A DNA stretch of 61,354 bases from assembly GCA_937918935.1 (NCBI GenBank), contig CAKZSI010000055.1:1-61354 (forward strand). Reading direction: 5' to 3'. Below the pieces are notes generated by a model, which did not search any database, was not told where the DNA came from, and was given only the letters and a program-made list of their open reading frames with translations. The position numbers and the translations under genes are program-made. The stretch is from an uncultured Chloroflexales bacterium (GTDB lineage Bacteria > Chloroflexota > Chloroflexia > Chloroflexales > Chloroflexaceae). Below are positions 44,141-53,482 of this stretch, in pieces. Positions within the stretch are counted from its first letter, which is position 1. Every line of letters begins with the position of its first letter.

Positions 44141-45535
44141 ATGACCGATGACATGAACCGACTTGCCGCCCTCTCACCACTGGATGGGCGTTACCGCAGT
44201 GACGTGGGCCATCTGGCGGCCTATTTCAGTGAAGCGGCGCTGTTCCGTTACCGCGTGCGCGTGGAGGTTGAGTATCTGATCGTCCTCTCTCGCGCCCCCA
44301 GCATCGGGTTTGTGCCGCCCCTCGACGCGCAGCAGCAGGCCCGGCTCCGGCAATTGTATCGCCAGTTCAGCGACGCCGACGCGCTGGCTATCGCCGCCTG
44401 GGATCGCCGGGTCAATCACGATGTCAAAGCAGTCGAATACTGGCTGCGTGAACAACTCGACCGGCTGGGTCTGGAGCGTTGGAAGGAGGCAGTGCACTTC
44501 GCGCTGACCTCGGAGGACGTGAACAATCTGGCCTATGGCCTGCTGGTGCGTGAGGCTCGCGACGCGGCGATCCTGCCGCCCTTGAGTCGCCTGCTTGAAC
44601 GCTTGCGCGAACTGGCCGACGCCGAGGCGGCCACGCCGATGCTGGCCCGCACCCACGGCCAGGCGGCCACCCCGACGACGTTCGGCAAAGAGATGAACGT
44701 GTTCTTTATGCGCCTGCGCCGCGCCGTCGAGGCAGTGCGTGACGCCCGGCTCACCGGTAAACTCAACGGCGCCACCGGCACCTTCGCCGCCCACGCCATC
44801 GCCCTGCCAGCGGTGGACTGGATGGCCTTCTCGCGCGCCTTCGTGCGCGCCCTGGAGCTGGAGCCGGTGTTGCTTACCACCCAGATCGAACCCCACGACA
44901 GCCTGGCGACGCTCTGCGATGCGCTCAAACGGGTTAACGTAATCCTCGTAGACCTGTGCCAGGACCTCTGGCGCTACATCAGCGACGGGTACCTCGCCCA
45001 GCGGCCCGCACCCGGCGAGGTCGGTTCTTCAACCATGCCGCATAAGATCAACCCGATCGATTTCGAGAACGCCGAAGGCAACCTGGGGCTGGCAATCGCC
45101 CTGCTGGAGCACATGAGCCGCAAGTTGCCCGTTTCGCGCCTGCAACGTGACCTGTCGGACAGCACGGTGCTGCGCAACATGGGCACAGCTTTCGGCTACA
45201 GCCTGCTGGGGTGCCAGCGTGTGCTGCGCGGCATGGACAAACTCGCGGTGCGCCGCGAGCGGCTGCGCGCCGACCTGGAAGCGCATCCTGAAGTGCTGGC
45301 CGAAGCGATCCAGACCATCCTGCGGCGCGAGGGTTACCCCGAAGCCTACGAGACACTCAAGACCCTCACCCGCGGGCGTGATCTCACCCTGGACGGTTTG
45401 CGGCAGTTCGTGGAGACGCTGGACGTGCGCGAGGAGCTCAGGAAGGAGTTGCTCGCCCTGCGACCGGAGAGTTACACCGGAATCGCGGCCGATCTGGCGC
45501 GCCTGCGTGACGACCGCACCACGGGAGGCTGGTGA
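44141..45535 (+). CDS. purB: Adenylosuccinate lyase
   Basis: 464-aa PurB of the longer, E. coli-like type. It cleaves SAICAR and adenylosuccinate in purine synthesis, releasing fumarate. The N-terminus LAALSPLDGRYRSDVGHLAAYFSE is typical, VHFALTSEDVNNLAYGL and ARTHGQAATPTTFGKEM hold active-site residues, and the superfamily signature GEVGSSTMPHKINPIDFENAEGN lies near 288-310. ggaagga precedes the ATG by about 8 nt. No other purine gene lies beside it. Confidence 0.96.
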   Translation: MTDDMNRLAALSPLDGRYRSDVGHLAAYFSEAALFRYRVRVEVEYLIVLSRAPSIGFVPPLDAQQQARLRQLYRQFSDADALAIAAWDRRVNHDVKAVEYWLREQLDRLGLERWKEAVHFALTSEDVNNLAYGLLVREARDAAILPPLSRLLERLRELADAEAATPMLARTHGQAATPTTFGKEMNVFFMRLRRAVEAVRDARLTGKLNGATGTFAAHAIALPAVDWMAFSRAFVRALELEPVLLTTQIEPHDSLATLCDALKRVNVILVDLCQDLWRYISDGYLAQRPAPGEVGSSTMPHKINPIDFENAEGNLGLAIALLEHMSRKLPVSRLQRDLSDSTVLRNMGTAFGYSLLGCQRVLRGMDKLAVRRERLRADLEAHPEVLAEAIQTILRREGYPEAYETLKTLTRGRDLTLDGLRQFVETLDVREELRKELLALRPESYTGIAADLARLRDDRTTGGW

Positions 45536-45551
45536 CCTCCTTCGGGAGGAC

Positions 45552-45574
45552 TCGGCAGGGCCTTGCCCCGCCGA
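45552..45574. repeat. Hairpin after purB
   Basis: TCGGCAGGGCC and a nearly complementary CCCCGCCGA 17 bp after the purB stop; B-like. A second B copy follows at 45598. Confidence 0.45.
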
Positions 45575-45597
45575 ATCATCTGTGCCCCGGGGAAGGC

Positions 45598-45622
45598 TCT
45601 GGCAGGGCTGCGCCCTCACAGA
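45598..45622. repeat. Palindrome family B copy
   Basis: Arms TCTGGCAGGGC and GCCCTCACAGA around TGC, with mismatches at one arm position. Confidence 0.55.
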
Positions 45623-45803
45623 ACAAAATAAACACAAATGTTTCGATATTTCATGGCTTTCTGATGCGCCAAAACCGAGTTGGAAAATCTGAAGCGGCAA
45701 ATACCGCGTTGGAATGCGCCAGAGGTATTGACAGGCGCGGTATACTGCTTCACAAAGGCATATAGCGCATATGCTCATCCTTGCTCGGAGGAGGTCTGCA
45801 CCG

Positions 45804-46091
45804 ATGCAGAAGACCGACTTTATCAAGGCCGTGGCGGAACGAGCGGGCGTGTCGCAGAAAGAGACCAGGCTCGTGGTCGACTCGGCGCTCGAAGTGATCA
45901 CCGAGGCATTGGCCAGAGGCGAAAAGGTCACCCTGACCGGCTTTGGAACGTTCGAGGTCCGCTCGCGGCAGGCGCGAGAGGGTGTGAACCCGCAAACGCG
46001 AGACAAGATCCAGATCCCCGCCACCAGGACCCCCGGCTTCAGCGCGAGCAGCACGCTCAAAGAAGCAGTGAAGGGGACGCAGGCCGATTGA
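45804..46091 (+). CDS. HU-family DNA-binding protein
   Basis: 95-aa nucleoid protein of the HU/IHF family, which bends and compacts DNA as a dimer. It starts MQKTDFIKAVAERAGVSQKET and carries the conserved GFGTFEVRSRQAREGVNPQT with the beta-arm NPQTRDKIQIPATRTPGF. ATG 45804 follows ggaggaggt by 8 nt; the open frame further upstream adds 11 residues without family match. A possible promoter region (TTGACA at 45728, TATACT at 45741) has a spacer too short to be a normal pair, so the true promoter is uncertain. Confidence 0.93.
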   Translation: MQKTDFIKAVAERAGVSQKETRLVVDSALEVITEALARGEKVTLTGFGTFEVRSRQAREGVNPQTRDKIQIPATRTPGFSASSTLKEAVKGTQAD

Positions 46092-46181
46092 GGGCCTTCC
46101 GGGCTACGAAGGCTCGCAGATCGCGTCGATGGGGAAGGTCGGAGCGGGCGAAGCCCGCCCCGACCTTCCCTGTTTGTAACC

Positions 46182-47528
46182 CTAACCGCTGCGGAGCTGC
46201 CCCAGCAGCCGTTCGGCGGCGCGTTCACCGCTGACGATAGCGCCTTCGATGAACGGTCCCCCCAGGTAATCGCCGGCAAAGGCGAGCGCAGGCGGCTCAA
46301 TCGCGCCGGAGGCGAAGTCCTGCAAACGGTGGAAATGTCCCACCTTGAACTCGGGCAGGGCCTCGGCGCAGCGGTAGAGGCGCTGGAACACGCGCCGGTT
46401 CACCGGGTCGAAGTCGGGTGCGAGACGCCGCAATTCGGCGAGCATGAGGCAGGCCAGGGTGTCGTCGGCGCACTCGCGTAGCGCGGCCGCCGCGCGGCCG
46501 CTCAGGCGCAGGCAGATCACATCGCGGTCGGCGGGGGCGCATCCCGGATCTTTGACCGTGGGGAGCGTGGCGGCGGCGAGAAAGGGTGTCTCGCGGCGAG
46601 GAAAGAACACGCCGTAGGTGACGCGCGGTAAGTGGCCATGAACACCCACGGCCAGCAGGGTGGTCATGGAGTAGGTGACCGCAGAGAAGAACGCGCGCTG
46701 GCGGTCGTCGAGCCAGGGGAGCAACCGCGGCACGGCGCTGGCGGTTGTGGCGATGACAACCGCGTCGGCGGCAAGGGTGAAGGGGGTATTGCCGGCACGC
46801 CCATGAATCGTATAGCCTTCGCCGGGGCCAGGCGTAACCGTCTCGACCTCGGCGCCGAGGCGCAGGTCGTGGCCGGTGGCCAGGGCCGTCGCCAGTTGCC
46901 CCAGGCCCTCGCGCAGCGTGTAGAGGCGCATCCCGGCAGGACGGCTGAGGCCGGCGCGTAGCGCCAGAAACAGCAAGGCCCGCGAGGTGCGTTCGGGCGT
47001 CCAGTAGAAGATCCCCGAGAGCGGCGGCTGAAGCACGTACTCCAGGACTTCCTCGGAGAGATGGGCGCGGGCATACTCGGTGACGGAAACATCATCAAGG
47101 GCGTAGGCCTTATGGAAGGCATGGGTATCGAGCCGCGAGCGGTGGCGCGCCAGCGCCCCGACCAGGTATGAGAGCGCGACCTTGTGGCGCGGGCCGACCA
47201 GGGGTGTGAGCGCAGCGGCGAGATTGGGCCAGAGCGGGTAGAGGTGGTCCGCGCGAAGCGTGGCGGCACTCCGCGGAATACGTCGTAGCTCTCCCGCCAG
47301 ACCCAGCTCGCGCACCAGTTCAAACGTGCGCGAATAAAAGTCCGCCAGGAACTCGGCCCCAAGCTCGACGCGACAGCCCTCGACCAGCAGTGTTCGCACG
47401 CGGCCACCAGGGGCCGACGCCCGTTCCAGCACCGTCACCTCTGCCCCGGCCAGCCGCAGGCGCCGCGCCGCAGCCAGGCCGGCAACTCCGGCGCCGATCA
47501 CTACCACCCTCCGCCCGAGCCTGGTCAT
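46182..47528 (-). CDS. FAD-dependent amine oxidase-like protein
   Basis: 448-aa flavoprotein of the flavin amine oxidase/protoporphyrinogen oxidase/phytoene desaturase superfamily. The N-terminus VVVIGAGVAGLAAARRLRLAGAEVTVLERASAPGGRV is the FAD-binding dinucleotide fold, with the second FAD segment VIATTASAVPRLL, and the C-terminal GDYLGGPFIEGAIVSGERAAERLL closes the flavin site. ATG 47528 is chosen since it is just before the FAD motif; the longer frame adds 63 residues without match. The substrate is unknown; HemG/HemY-like and carotenoid-type oxidases are possible. Confidence 0.85.
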   Translation of the reverse strand: MTRLGRRVVVIGAGVAGLAAARRLRLAGAEVTVLERASAPGGRVRTLLVEGCRVELGAEFLADFYSRTFELVRELGLAGELRRIPRSAATLRADHLYPLWPNLAAALTPLVGPRHKVALSYLVGALARHRSRLDTHAFHKAYALDDVSVTEYARAHLSEEVLEYVLQPPLSGIFYWTPERTSRALLFLALRAGLSRPAGMRLYTLREGLGQLATALATGHDLRLGAEVETVTPGPGEGYTIHGRAGNTPFTLAADAVVIATTASAVPRLLPWLDDRQRAFFSAVTYSMTTLLAVGVHGHLPRVTYGVFFPRRETPFLAAATLPTVKDPGCAPADRDVICLRLSGRAAAALRECADDTLACLMLAELRRLAPDFDPVNRRVFQRLYRCAEALPEFKVGHFHRLQDFASGAIEPPALAFAGDYLGGPFIEGAIVSGERAAERLLGQLRSG

Positions 47529-47643
47529 GATTGTGCGTAAGCGTACTTCGCCGGAGGCCGTTCCGGCGCTATTGCGGCGTATAATAGCATAGAGCAAGGC
47601 CCCCGCCTTGCAGGGCTGCCAGGCAATAGGCGGGATGACGCAA

Positions 47644-47714
47644 AGACCTGACAGGGAGACGCACGAGTGATCCCTGTTCAAGCAGCGGTATCCTGGCGCC
47701 TGCCTGTCAGGTCT
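47644..47714. repeat. Spaced 12-bp inverted repeat
   Basis: AGACCTGACAGG (47644-47655) and its exact complement CCTGTCAGGTCT (47703-47714), 47 bp apart. No ORF lies between. It could be a protein-binding pair, a remnant of a mobile element or a cruciform site. Confidence 0.6.
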
Positions 47715-47791
47715 CACATGCGGTCTCTTTGCAATTGTCTGGTAGTTTTACCATCCCAACCCGGCGGGTTGCCTGACATCGACAGGGGTAT

Positions 47792-47810
47792 GGTGAAACC
47801 TGGTTTCCCC
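47792..47810. repeat. Palindrome family A, copy 8
   Basis: GGTGAAACCTGGTTTCCCC, preceded by CGACAGGGGTAT, the left flank of the family. Confidence 0.65.
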
Positions 47811-48219
47811 GGCCCGACGGCTCCGTCTTTGGGCCGATGCCCGCCGTTGTGCGGGCGTGCTACCCTGGAGCGAGCGTGGCGCACGGGGGCGAGCGTGGTG
47901 CGAAATGCTCGCGAGTCGGTGAGACTGCGAAAGACGGGTGCAGGAGTCTTATTCTCGGAAGGGCAACGCCTTCCCCAACCCTCCCCTCTGGCAGGGGCGT
48001 TCCACACCCCGGGACAGTGGAACGACGAAACAGTGGAAGTAATCACTCCCAGGCCCTCCCCTCTGGCGAGTGGTACACCTGCCCCCGATTGCCGCCCCAT
48101 GGCCGGTTAACTCCTTAATGGCCGCGGCGGACCTGACGTGAACGGGAAGGCCGTGGCCTTTGTGCGTCCGCGCTCCGCGTACCCGGGAAGGGGCCGTGGG
48201 GTCGGTGAGGAGCTTTGCC

Positions 48220-50058
48220 GTGGATCGCCGCAGCGAGTTCAACATCGCGAATGCCCATCAGTATGACACGCGCAGCGCGGGGCGCTGGATCATATCTCAC
48301 ATCCGGCGCTACTGGTACTTCGCACTAGGGTTTTTTATCTTCTTTTTGAGCGCCTGGTCGTGTTATTCCTTCGCCCAGGTCTTGATTGGCCGCGCCGCCG
48401 ACGAGATCCTGCACCCGAGCATGCCCAACGGCCTGCTGATCGCCGCCCTGGTGGTGCTGGCAGTCCTGCTGGGCGATGCCGTCAGTGGGCTGATTGGCCT
48501 GCTGGCCGCCGAGAGCCTGGCCTCGCACGTCGAGGCCGATGCGCGGCAGGAGTTGTACGAGAGTCTGCTGGGCAAAAGCAAGGCTTTTCACGACCGACAA
48601 CGCGCTGGCGACATTATGGCCCGCGCCACCGATGATACCCGCGCCCTGGCCGATCTGATCGTCCCCGGCGGATTGCTCGCCACCGAGACGGTGCTGGGCC
48701 TCGTGGCGCCGCTGAGCTTCATCGCCCTGATCCGCGTTGAGTTGCTCCTGGCGCCCGTCGCGTTTGTGGTGCTCTACGTGATCACCGCGCGGCGCTACCT
48801 GCGCCGGCTCCAGCCGGTGATTGATGCCCAGCGCGAACAGTACGGAACTATGAATGCCGGTCTCGAGGAGACGCTCTCAGGCATCGAGGTGGTCAAGGCC
48901 TCGGCCCGTGAACCGTTCGAGCGCGAGAAGTATCGTCGCAACGCGCGGCTGTTCCGCGACTTTTACGTGCAACAGGGGTACATCGAGGCGCGCTACCTGC
49001 CATTGCTGCTCTATGGGATCGCCGTGGGCGGAACCTTTCTCCACGCTATGGCGCTCTACGCTCAGGGAACGATCAGTATCGGCCAGGTGGTGAGCGTGAT
49101 AGGTCTGGTCAACGTGATGCGTTACCCGACCTTCATCTCGATCTTCGCCTTCTCGGTCATCCAGGCCGGCATGGCCGGCGCCCGGCGCATTCTGCGGATT
49201 ATCAACGCCGAGAGCGACCTCGACGAGAACGGCGCCGGGTATAGCGCCGAGTTGCGCGGGGAGATTACCTTTGAGGGCGTCTCCTTCCACTACCAGGGCG
49301 AAGCAGGCGACAATAGCGTCCCCGCGCAGACCACCAGCGTGCTCAAGGACATCTCCTTCCACATCCCCGCCGGCAAGACTGTGGCCATCGTCGGGCAGAC
49401 CGGCAGCGGCAAGAGCGCCCTGACGCAACTGGTGAACCGGACGTATGACGCCACTGCCGGGCGGGTGTTGATTGACAGCGTGGACGTGCGCGACTGGAGC
49501 CTGGATGCACTGCGGGCCCAGATCGGCAAGATCGAGCAGGACATCTTCCTGTTCACCCGCAGCATCGCTGAGAATATCGCCTTCGGCGCGCCGGGGGCTA
49601 CACGGGCGCAGATCGAGGAGGCCGCGCGGGCGGCGCAGGCCCACGCCTTCATTACCGCCTTTCCCGAGGGCTACAACACCGTGGTGGGCGAACGCGGCGT
49701 GACCCTGTCGGGCGGGCAGCGGCAGCGCATCGCCCTGGCCCGTGCCTTCTTGAGCAACCCGCGCATCCTGACCCTCGATGACTCAACCAGTGCGATTGAC
49801 AGCGCGACCGAGGATCAGATCCAGCAGGCCATTCGCAAGGCCCAGGAGGGGCGCACGGTGCTGCTGATCACCCACCGCCTTTCGCAGATCCGCTGGGCCG
49901 ACATGATCCTGGTCCTCGACAAAGGGCGCCTGGTCGCTGCTGGCACGCACGACGAACTCCTGCGCCGCTCGCCGCACTACCGGCGGATCTTCGCCCGCTA
50001 TGAGGTGGACTTGCCCCCCCTGGAGGACGAAACGGGTGCGCCCCTGCAAGCGGCATGA
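48220..50058 (+). CDS. ABC exporter half-transporter, degenerate Walker B
   Basis: 612-aa ABC transporter with a six-helix membrane domain (about 25-325) and one nucleotide-binding domain. Walker A is GQTGSGKSA near 392, the signature [15 protein letters not shown] is intact near 496, and Walker B is [13 protein letters not shown] near 517, where the usual catalytic Glu is Asp. With the next gene it forms an asymmetric exporter pair like TM287/288 or BmrCD. GTG 48220 is preferred because gaggag (48206-48211) lies 8 nt upstream; earlier GTGs at 48196 and 48205 are possible. The cargo is unknown. Confidence 0.88.
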   Translation: MDRRSEFNIANAHQYDTRSAGRWIISHIRRYWYFALGFFIFFLSAWSCYSFAQVLIGRAADEILHPSMPNGLLIAALVVLAVLLGDAVSGLIGLLAAESLASHVEADARQELYESLLGKSKAFHDRQRAGDIMARATDDTRALADLIVPGGLLATETVLGLVAPLSFIALIRVELLLAPVAFVVLYVITARRYLRRLQPVIDAQREQYGTMNAGLEETLSGIEVVKASAREPFEREKYRRNARLFRDFYVQQGYIEARYLPLLLYGIAVGGTFLHAMALYAQGTISIGQVVSVIGLVNVMRYPTFISIFAFSVIQAGMAGARRILRIINAESDLDENGAGYSAELRGEITFEGVSFHYQGEAGDNSVPAQTTSVLKDISFHIPAGKTVAIVGQTGSGKSALTQLVNRTYDATAGRVLIDSVDVRDWSLDALRAQIGKIEQDIFLFTRSIAENIAFGAPGATRAQIEEAARAAQAHAFITAFPEGYNTVVGERGVTLSGGQRQRIALARAFLSNPRILTLDDSTSAIDSATEDQIQQAIRKAQEGRTVLLITHRLSQIRWADMILVLDKGRLVAAGTHDELLRRSPHYRRIFARYEVDLPPLEDETGAPLQAA

Positions 50059-50243
50059 TGCCGGGGAATGTAGTGCAACCGTCAAGGTTGCCGGACGTAG
50101 TCTGTAAAGTACGTTGCCTTGCATGGCTGCCCTCTGCCAGCCTCGCCCAGCGAGGGGAGGCGCCGTGCGCCCCCCCCCGCAGGCCGAGGGTCGGGGAGCG
50201 GTCAGGTGGTTAAGGTTGCACCGACAGCAACCAGGGAGCCAGT

Positions 50244-52055
50244 ATGGGTTTTATTCTCGATGGGCTTGACGCTGAAGCCTACGATCGCGCCTACAGCGAC
50301 GGTGCGCTGGTGCGCCGCATTCTGGGCTATTTCCGGCCCCAGGCGGGCAAGATGATCCTTGCCGCGCTGATGGTCTCCGCCACGGCGGCGCTTGATGCCG
50401 GGGCGCCGATCTTCATCGCCCGCAGCCTCGACTGGATCAGCGCCAACCCTGACCCCCGGTTGATCGGCGGGCTGGCCGCCGTCCTCGCGCTCCTTGGATG
50501 CACATCGTGGCTCTTCAACCTGGTGCGGCAGACCTGCTCGGCGCAGGCCGTGGGCGACGTGGTGCTGGCTATGCGCGAAGACGCCGTCGAGGCCGTGCTG
50601 CGCCGCGATATGTCGTTCTATGACCAGTTCCCCACCGGCAAGATTGTCAGCCGGGTCAATTCCGATACGGCAGCCTTCGCCCAGGTTATCACCCTCACGA
50701 TGGACCTGATGAGCCGGCTGCTGCTGGTCATCTTCATCGTCGGCTACCTGGCGACGATCAGTCTCAAGCTGACCATGGTGCTGCTGGTGCTGACTCCCTT
50801 CATTATCGGCACGGCGCTGGCGTTCCGCGCCATCGCCCGCCGCACCATCACCGCCTCGCGACGCATGAACGCCGAGGTCAGCGCGCACATCGGCGAGACG
50901 GTCAACGGCATCGGCGTTGCCAAGACCTTCCGCCAGGAGCCAGCCATCTACGCCGAGTTCCTGAAGGTGAACCAGCGTTCACGGCGGATCAACCGTCACA
51001 TGCGTTTCGTCTTCAGTGGCATCTTCCCGGTGCTCAACCTGATGGCAGCAATCGGCACGGCCACGCTGGTCTACTCTGGCGGCCTGGAGGTGCGTGTGGG
51101 CGTCCTGACGGCGGGACTGTGGTTCCTGTTCATCCAGGGGTTGCAGAGCTTCTGGTTTCCTTTGACCAGCATCGCCTCATTCTGGAGCCAGTTTCAGCTC
51201 GGCCTGGCCGCGGGCGAGCGTGTCTTCGCGCTCATTGACAGCGAACCGCGGGTGGTGCAGACCGGCAACCGCAGCTTGCCGAACCTCGAAGGGGCGATCA
51301 GCTTCGAGCAGGTGGATTTCGCCTACCGTGAAGGCGAGCCGGTGCTGACCGGGTTCAATCTGCGCATCCGGCCCGGCGAAACGGTGGCCCTGGTGGGACA
51401 CACCGGCTCGGGCAAGAGCAGCATCGCGAAACTGGTGGCGCGCTTCTATGAGTTCCAGGGGGGCCGGATCACAATTGATGGCGTGGACATTCGCGAACTC
51501 GACCTGGCCGCCTACCGGTCCCGCCTGGGCATCGTCACCCAGACGCCCTTCCTCTTCGACGGCACGGTGCGCGAGAACATTCGCTACGGGCGCCCTGCGG
51601 CCAGCGACGCCGATGTGCTGGCCGCGGCGCGGCACATCGGCGGGGGCGACTGGCTCGATAGCCTGCCCAACGGTCTCGATACACAGGTGGGCGAACGGGG
51701 TGGCAGCCTCTCGATGGGTCAGCGTCAACTGGTGGCCCTGGCGCGGGTGCTGTTGCAAGATCCGGCGATCTGCATCCTCGACGAGGCCACGGCCAGTATT
51801 GACCCGCTGACCGAGGCGCTCATCCAGGAGGGGCTGGACACTGTGCTGGCAGGACGCACCTCGCTGGTCATCGCCCATCGCCTCTCGACGGTGCGCCATG
51901 CCGATCGCATCATCGTACTGCGCAAGGGGGCGATCATCGAGGAAGGGACCCACGACGACCTGATGGCGCGGGCCGGGCACTATGCCGAACTCTACAACAC
52001 CTACTTCCGCCACCAGTCGCTGAGCTACATCGAAGCGTCCCGCCGGGCCGCGTAG
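50244..52055 (+). CDS. ABC exporter half-transporter, degenerate signature
   Basis: 603-aa partner of the previous gene. It has six membrane helices (about 30-310) and one nucleotide-binding domain with Walker A GHTGSGKSS near 385, an altered signature LSMGQRQLVALARVL near 488 (normally LSGGQ) and an intact Walker B ICILDEATASID near 510. Pairing this Walker site with the intact signature of the other subunit gives one working ATP site; the reverse pairing gives a degenerate site. The ATG is preceded by agggag. The 185-bp gap between the two genes contains no promoter that I can support, so both are likely co-transcribed. Confidence 0.9.
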   Translation: MGFILDGLDAEAYDRAYSDGALVRRILGYFRPQAGKMILAALMVSATAALDAGAPIFIARSLDWISANPDPRLIGGLAAVLALLGCTSWLFNLVRQTCSAQAVGDVVLAMREDAVEAVLRRDMSFYDQFPTGKIVSRVNSDTAAFAQVITLTMDLMSRLLLVIFIVGYLATISLKLTMVLLVLTPFIIGTALAFRAIARRTITASRRMNAEVSAHIGETVNGIGVAKTFRQEPAIYAEFLKVNQRSRRINRHMRFVFSGIFPVLNLMAAIGTATLVYSGGLEVRVGVLTAGLWFLFIQGLQSFWFPLTSIASFWSQFQLGLAAGERVFALIDSEPRVVQTGNRSLPNLEGAISFEQVDFAYREGEPVLTGFNLRIRPGETVALVGHTGSGKSSIAKLVARFYEFQGGRITIDGVDIRELDLAAYRSRLGIVTQTPFLFDGTVRENIRYGRPAASDADVLAAARHIGGGDWLDSLPNGLDTQVGERGGSLSMGQRQLVALARVLLQDPAICILDEATASIDPLTEALIQEGLDTVLAGRTSLVIAHRLSTVRHADRIIVLRKGAIIEEGTHDDLMARAGHYAELYNTYFRHQSLSYIEASRRAA

Positions 52056-52086
52056 CGGTGACAGGCCCTTCCACCGGCAGGGGCGT

Positions 52087-52105
52087 GGCGAAACCGGGTT
52101 GCCTC
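52087..52105. repeat. Palindrome family A, copy 9
   Basis: GGCGAAACCGGGTTGCCTC, diverged, preceded by CCGGCAGGGGCGT, 32 bp after the exporter stop. Confidence 0.5.
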
Positions 52106-52159
52106 ACCCTCCGCCACCTGGCGATGGGGCGCGGGACGCCTGCCCGCCGGCAGGGGTAT

Positions 52160-52178
52160 GGGAGAGACCGGGTTGCTC
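52160..52178. repeat. Palindrome family A, copy 10
   Basis: GGGAGAGACCGGGTTGCTC, diverged, preceded by CCGGCAGGGGTAT, 12 bp before the GDPD gene stop. Confidence 0.45.
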
Positions 52179-52189
52179 TATGTTTCAGA

Positions 52190-52903
52190 TCAGCCCTTTA
52201 ACACCTGGCGGGCGAAATCGGGCCGATTGGTGATAATGCCGGTTGCGCCAAGGGCGGCGAGGCCGCGCATACGCCCCGGCTCGTCCACCGTCCAGACATT
52301 GACCTGGTAGCCGGCGCGGCGCACCAGGGGGATCAGCCAGTTGAGGTTGGGCAGATCGTAGTAGGGATGCCAGGCGACCGCCTCGACGGCGCGCAGGGCA
52401 AAGAAGGGCCAGAGTTCACGGATGCGCACGGTGGGATGCATCGTGCGGGTGCCCATCAGGTAGCCGCGGGGCGCCGCCGGCACGACAGCGCGCAGTTCGC
52501 GCAGCGCATCCTCGCTGAAGGATGAGACGATCACCTGCTCAACCAGATTGAAGGCGGATAGCAGTTCGGCGCAACGGGCGGCCATGCCTGTGGTCTTCAA
52601 CTCGATGTTGAGCCGCATACCACTCACGCGGGCGAAGTCCAGCACATCTTCGAGCGCAGGCGCGCGTTCGCCGCCGATGTCCAGGGCCTGAAGCTCGGCC
52701 AGCGTGCACCTGGCAACGGGGCGGTTCTGGCCGTCCCAGCGTTCGGTTGTCTCGTCGTGGAACACCACCAACCGCCCATCGGCGGTGAGCCGCACGTCGA
52801 GTTCGATCATATCCGCGGCCTGCCGTCGAGCCAGTTCGAAGGCGGCCATCGTGTTCTCCGGGGCATAGGCCGAAGCGCCCCGGTGGGCGATGATCAGGGG
52901 CAT
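52190..52903 (-). CDS. Glycerophosphodiester phosphodiesterase
   Basis: 237-aa GDPD-family enzyme that splits glycerophosphodiesters to glycerol 3-phosphate and an alcohol. The catalytic motif IIAHRGASAYAPENTMAAFELA and the metal pair ELDVRLTADGRLVVFHDETTER are complete. A long open frame upstream gives only 11 extra residues, so ATG 52903 is used. There is no export signal, so it probably works in the cytoplasm on lipid turnover products. Confidence 0.9.
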   Translation of the reverse strand: MPLIIAHRGASAYAPENTMAAFELARRQAADMIELDVRLTADGRLVVFHDETTERWDGQNRPVARCTLAELQALDIGGERAPALEDVLDFARVSGMRLNIELKTTGMAARCAELLSAFNLVEQVIVSSFSEDALRELRAVVPAAPRGYLMGTRTMHPTVRIRELWPFFALRAVEAVAWHPYYDLPNLNWLIPLVRRAGYQVNVWTVDEPGRMRGLAALGATGIITNRPDFARQVLKG

Positions 52904-53002
52904 GCGTATCTCACTTCGCCAGGCTGTACGTAGCAAAAAGGGGAGAGTGCGGGAGATCCGCGCTCTCCCACACTCTCCCCATCTTTGTGGTGTGTCTACA
53001 CC

Positions 53003-53296
53003 TCAAACGGCGACGATCTCCTCACTCAGCTTATGCTCGGGGATCGGCAGATCGACGTTCAGGGCCTCCGCGGTGAGCATGGGCTGGAGAATGCGCTGCA
53101 ACGCCATCACGTGGGCGCAGGTGTTCCAGACCTGGAAAAACGAGCAATCGCAGTGCCATTGACCGTCTTTCAAAGAGATAGTGTGGCTGCTATTCCCACC
53201 ATGGAAGGTGACGTTGAGTTCATTAAACTTGATCCGCTCCGGCTCCTCGGCGTAGCGGCGGGCCTTCTCGATCTTGCCAATCAGGTCGGAATGCAT
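53003..53296 (-). CDS. Small stand-alone SWIM zinc-finger protein
   Basis: 97-aa protein made almost only of a SWIM zinc finger: Cys49, Cys51, Cys60 and His62 in WHCDCSFFQVWNTCAHVMAL (C-x-C-x8-C-x-H). SWIM domains bind DNA or proteins and usually form part of larger proteins such as helicases; a short one on its own is less common. aggagg precedes the ATG by about 6 nt. It is transcribed from a strong promoter at 53483-53511 through a 180-nt leader with a leader peptide and terminator, so transcription attenuation is likely. Confidence 0.85.
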   Translation of the reverse strand: MHSDLIGKIEKARRYAEEPERIKFNELNVTFHGGNSSHTISLKDGQWHCDCSFFQVWNTCAHVMALQRILQPMLTAEALNVDLPIPEHKLSEEIVAV

Positions 53297-53353
53297 TGCG
53301 TGCCTCCTGTTATCTCTGAACTGCCGTGTTCAGACCACTCCACTCATCAACGA

Positions 53354-53397
53354 GAAAAACATCAGGGGCGCCGCAGGCGTATGCCTACGCGCCCCTG
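53354..53397 (-). terminator. Attenuator-like terminator in SWIM leader
   Basis: CAGGGGCGC and, opposite, GCGCCCCTG anchor a hairpin of about 15 bp (53363-53397) with an ATAC loop. On the minus strand it is followed by ATG and then TTTTTCTC. It lies between the promoter and the SWIM gene. The leader peptide stop codon lies in its first arm. Confidence 0.75.
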
Positions 53398-53435
53398 AGG
53401 GAAGTGCTGATGGCGATGTTCGTTTTTGCCCCCAT
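53385..53435 (-). CDS. Leader peptide, 16 aa
   Basis: ATG 53435 to TAG 53385 encodes MGAKTNIAISTSLRGA. A strong ribosome-binding site, AGGAGG at plus positions 53443-53448, lies 7 nt upstream. The stop codon lies inside the first arm of the hairpin at 53363-53397, so ribosome movement could melt or hold the terminator. No single amino acid is enriched, though Thr, Ser and Ile make up nearly half. Confidence 0.6.
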   Translation of the reverse strand: MGAKTNIAISTSLRGA

Positions 53436-53482
53436 ACCGGCGCCTCCTGAATAAGAGGTTAAGGGGTGCTTAACATAGGCCC

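Larger units (their letters stand above)
47529..48219. other. 690-bp gap with inverted repeats
   Basis: No supported gene. It holds a widely spaced 12-bp inverted repeat (47644-47714), a family A palindrome (47792-47810) and GC-rich sequence up to the exporter start. A TATAAT at 47580-47585 has no good -35 partner. Confidence 0.5.

Noticed and set aside
45728-45746. TTGACA and TATACT upstream of the HU gene as a promoter pair
   Set aside because: The spacer is only 7 bp, too short for a sigma-70 promoter. One of the two boxes may belong to another pair that I cannot identify.
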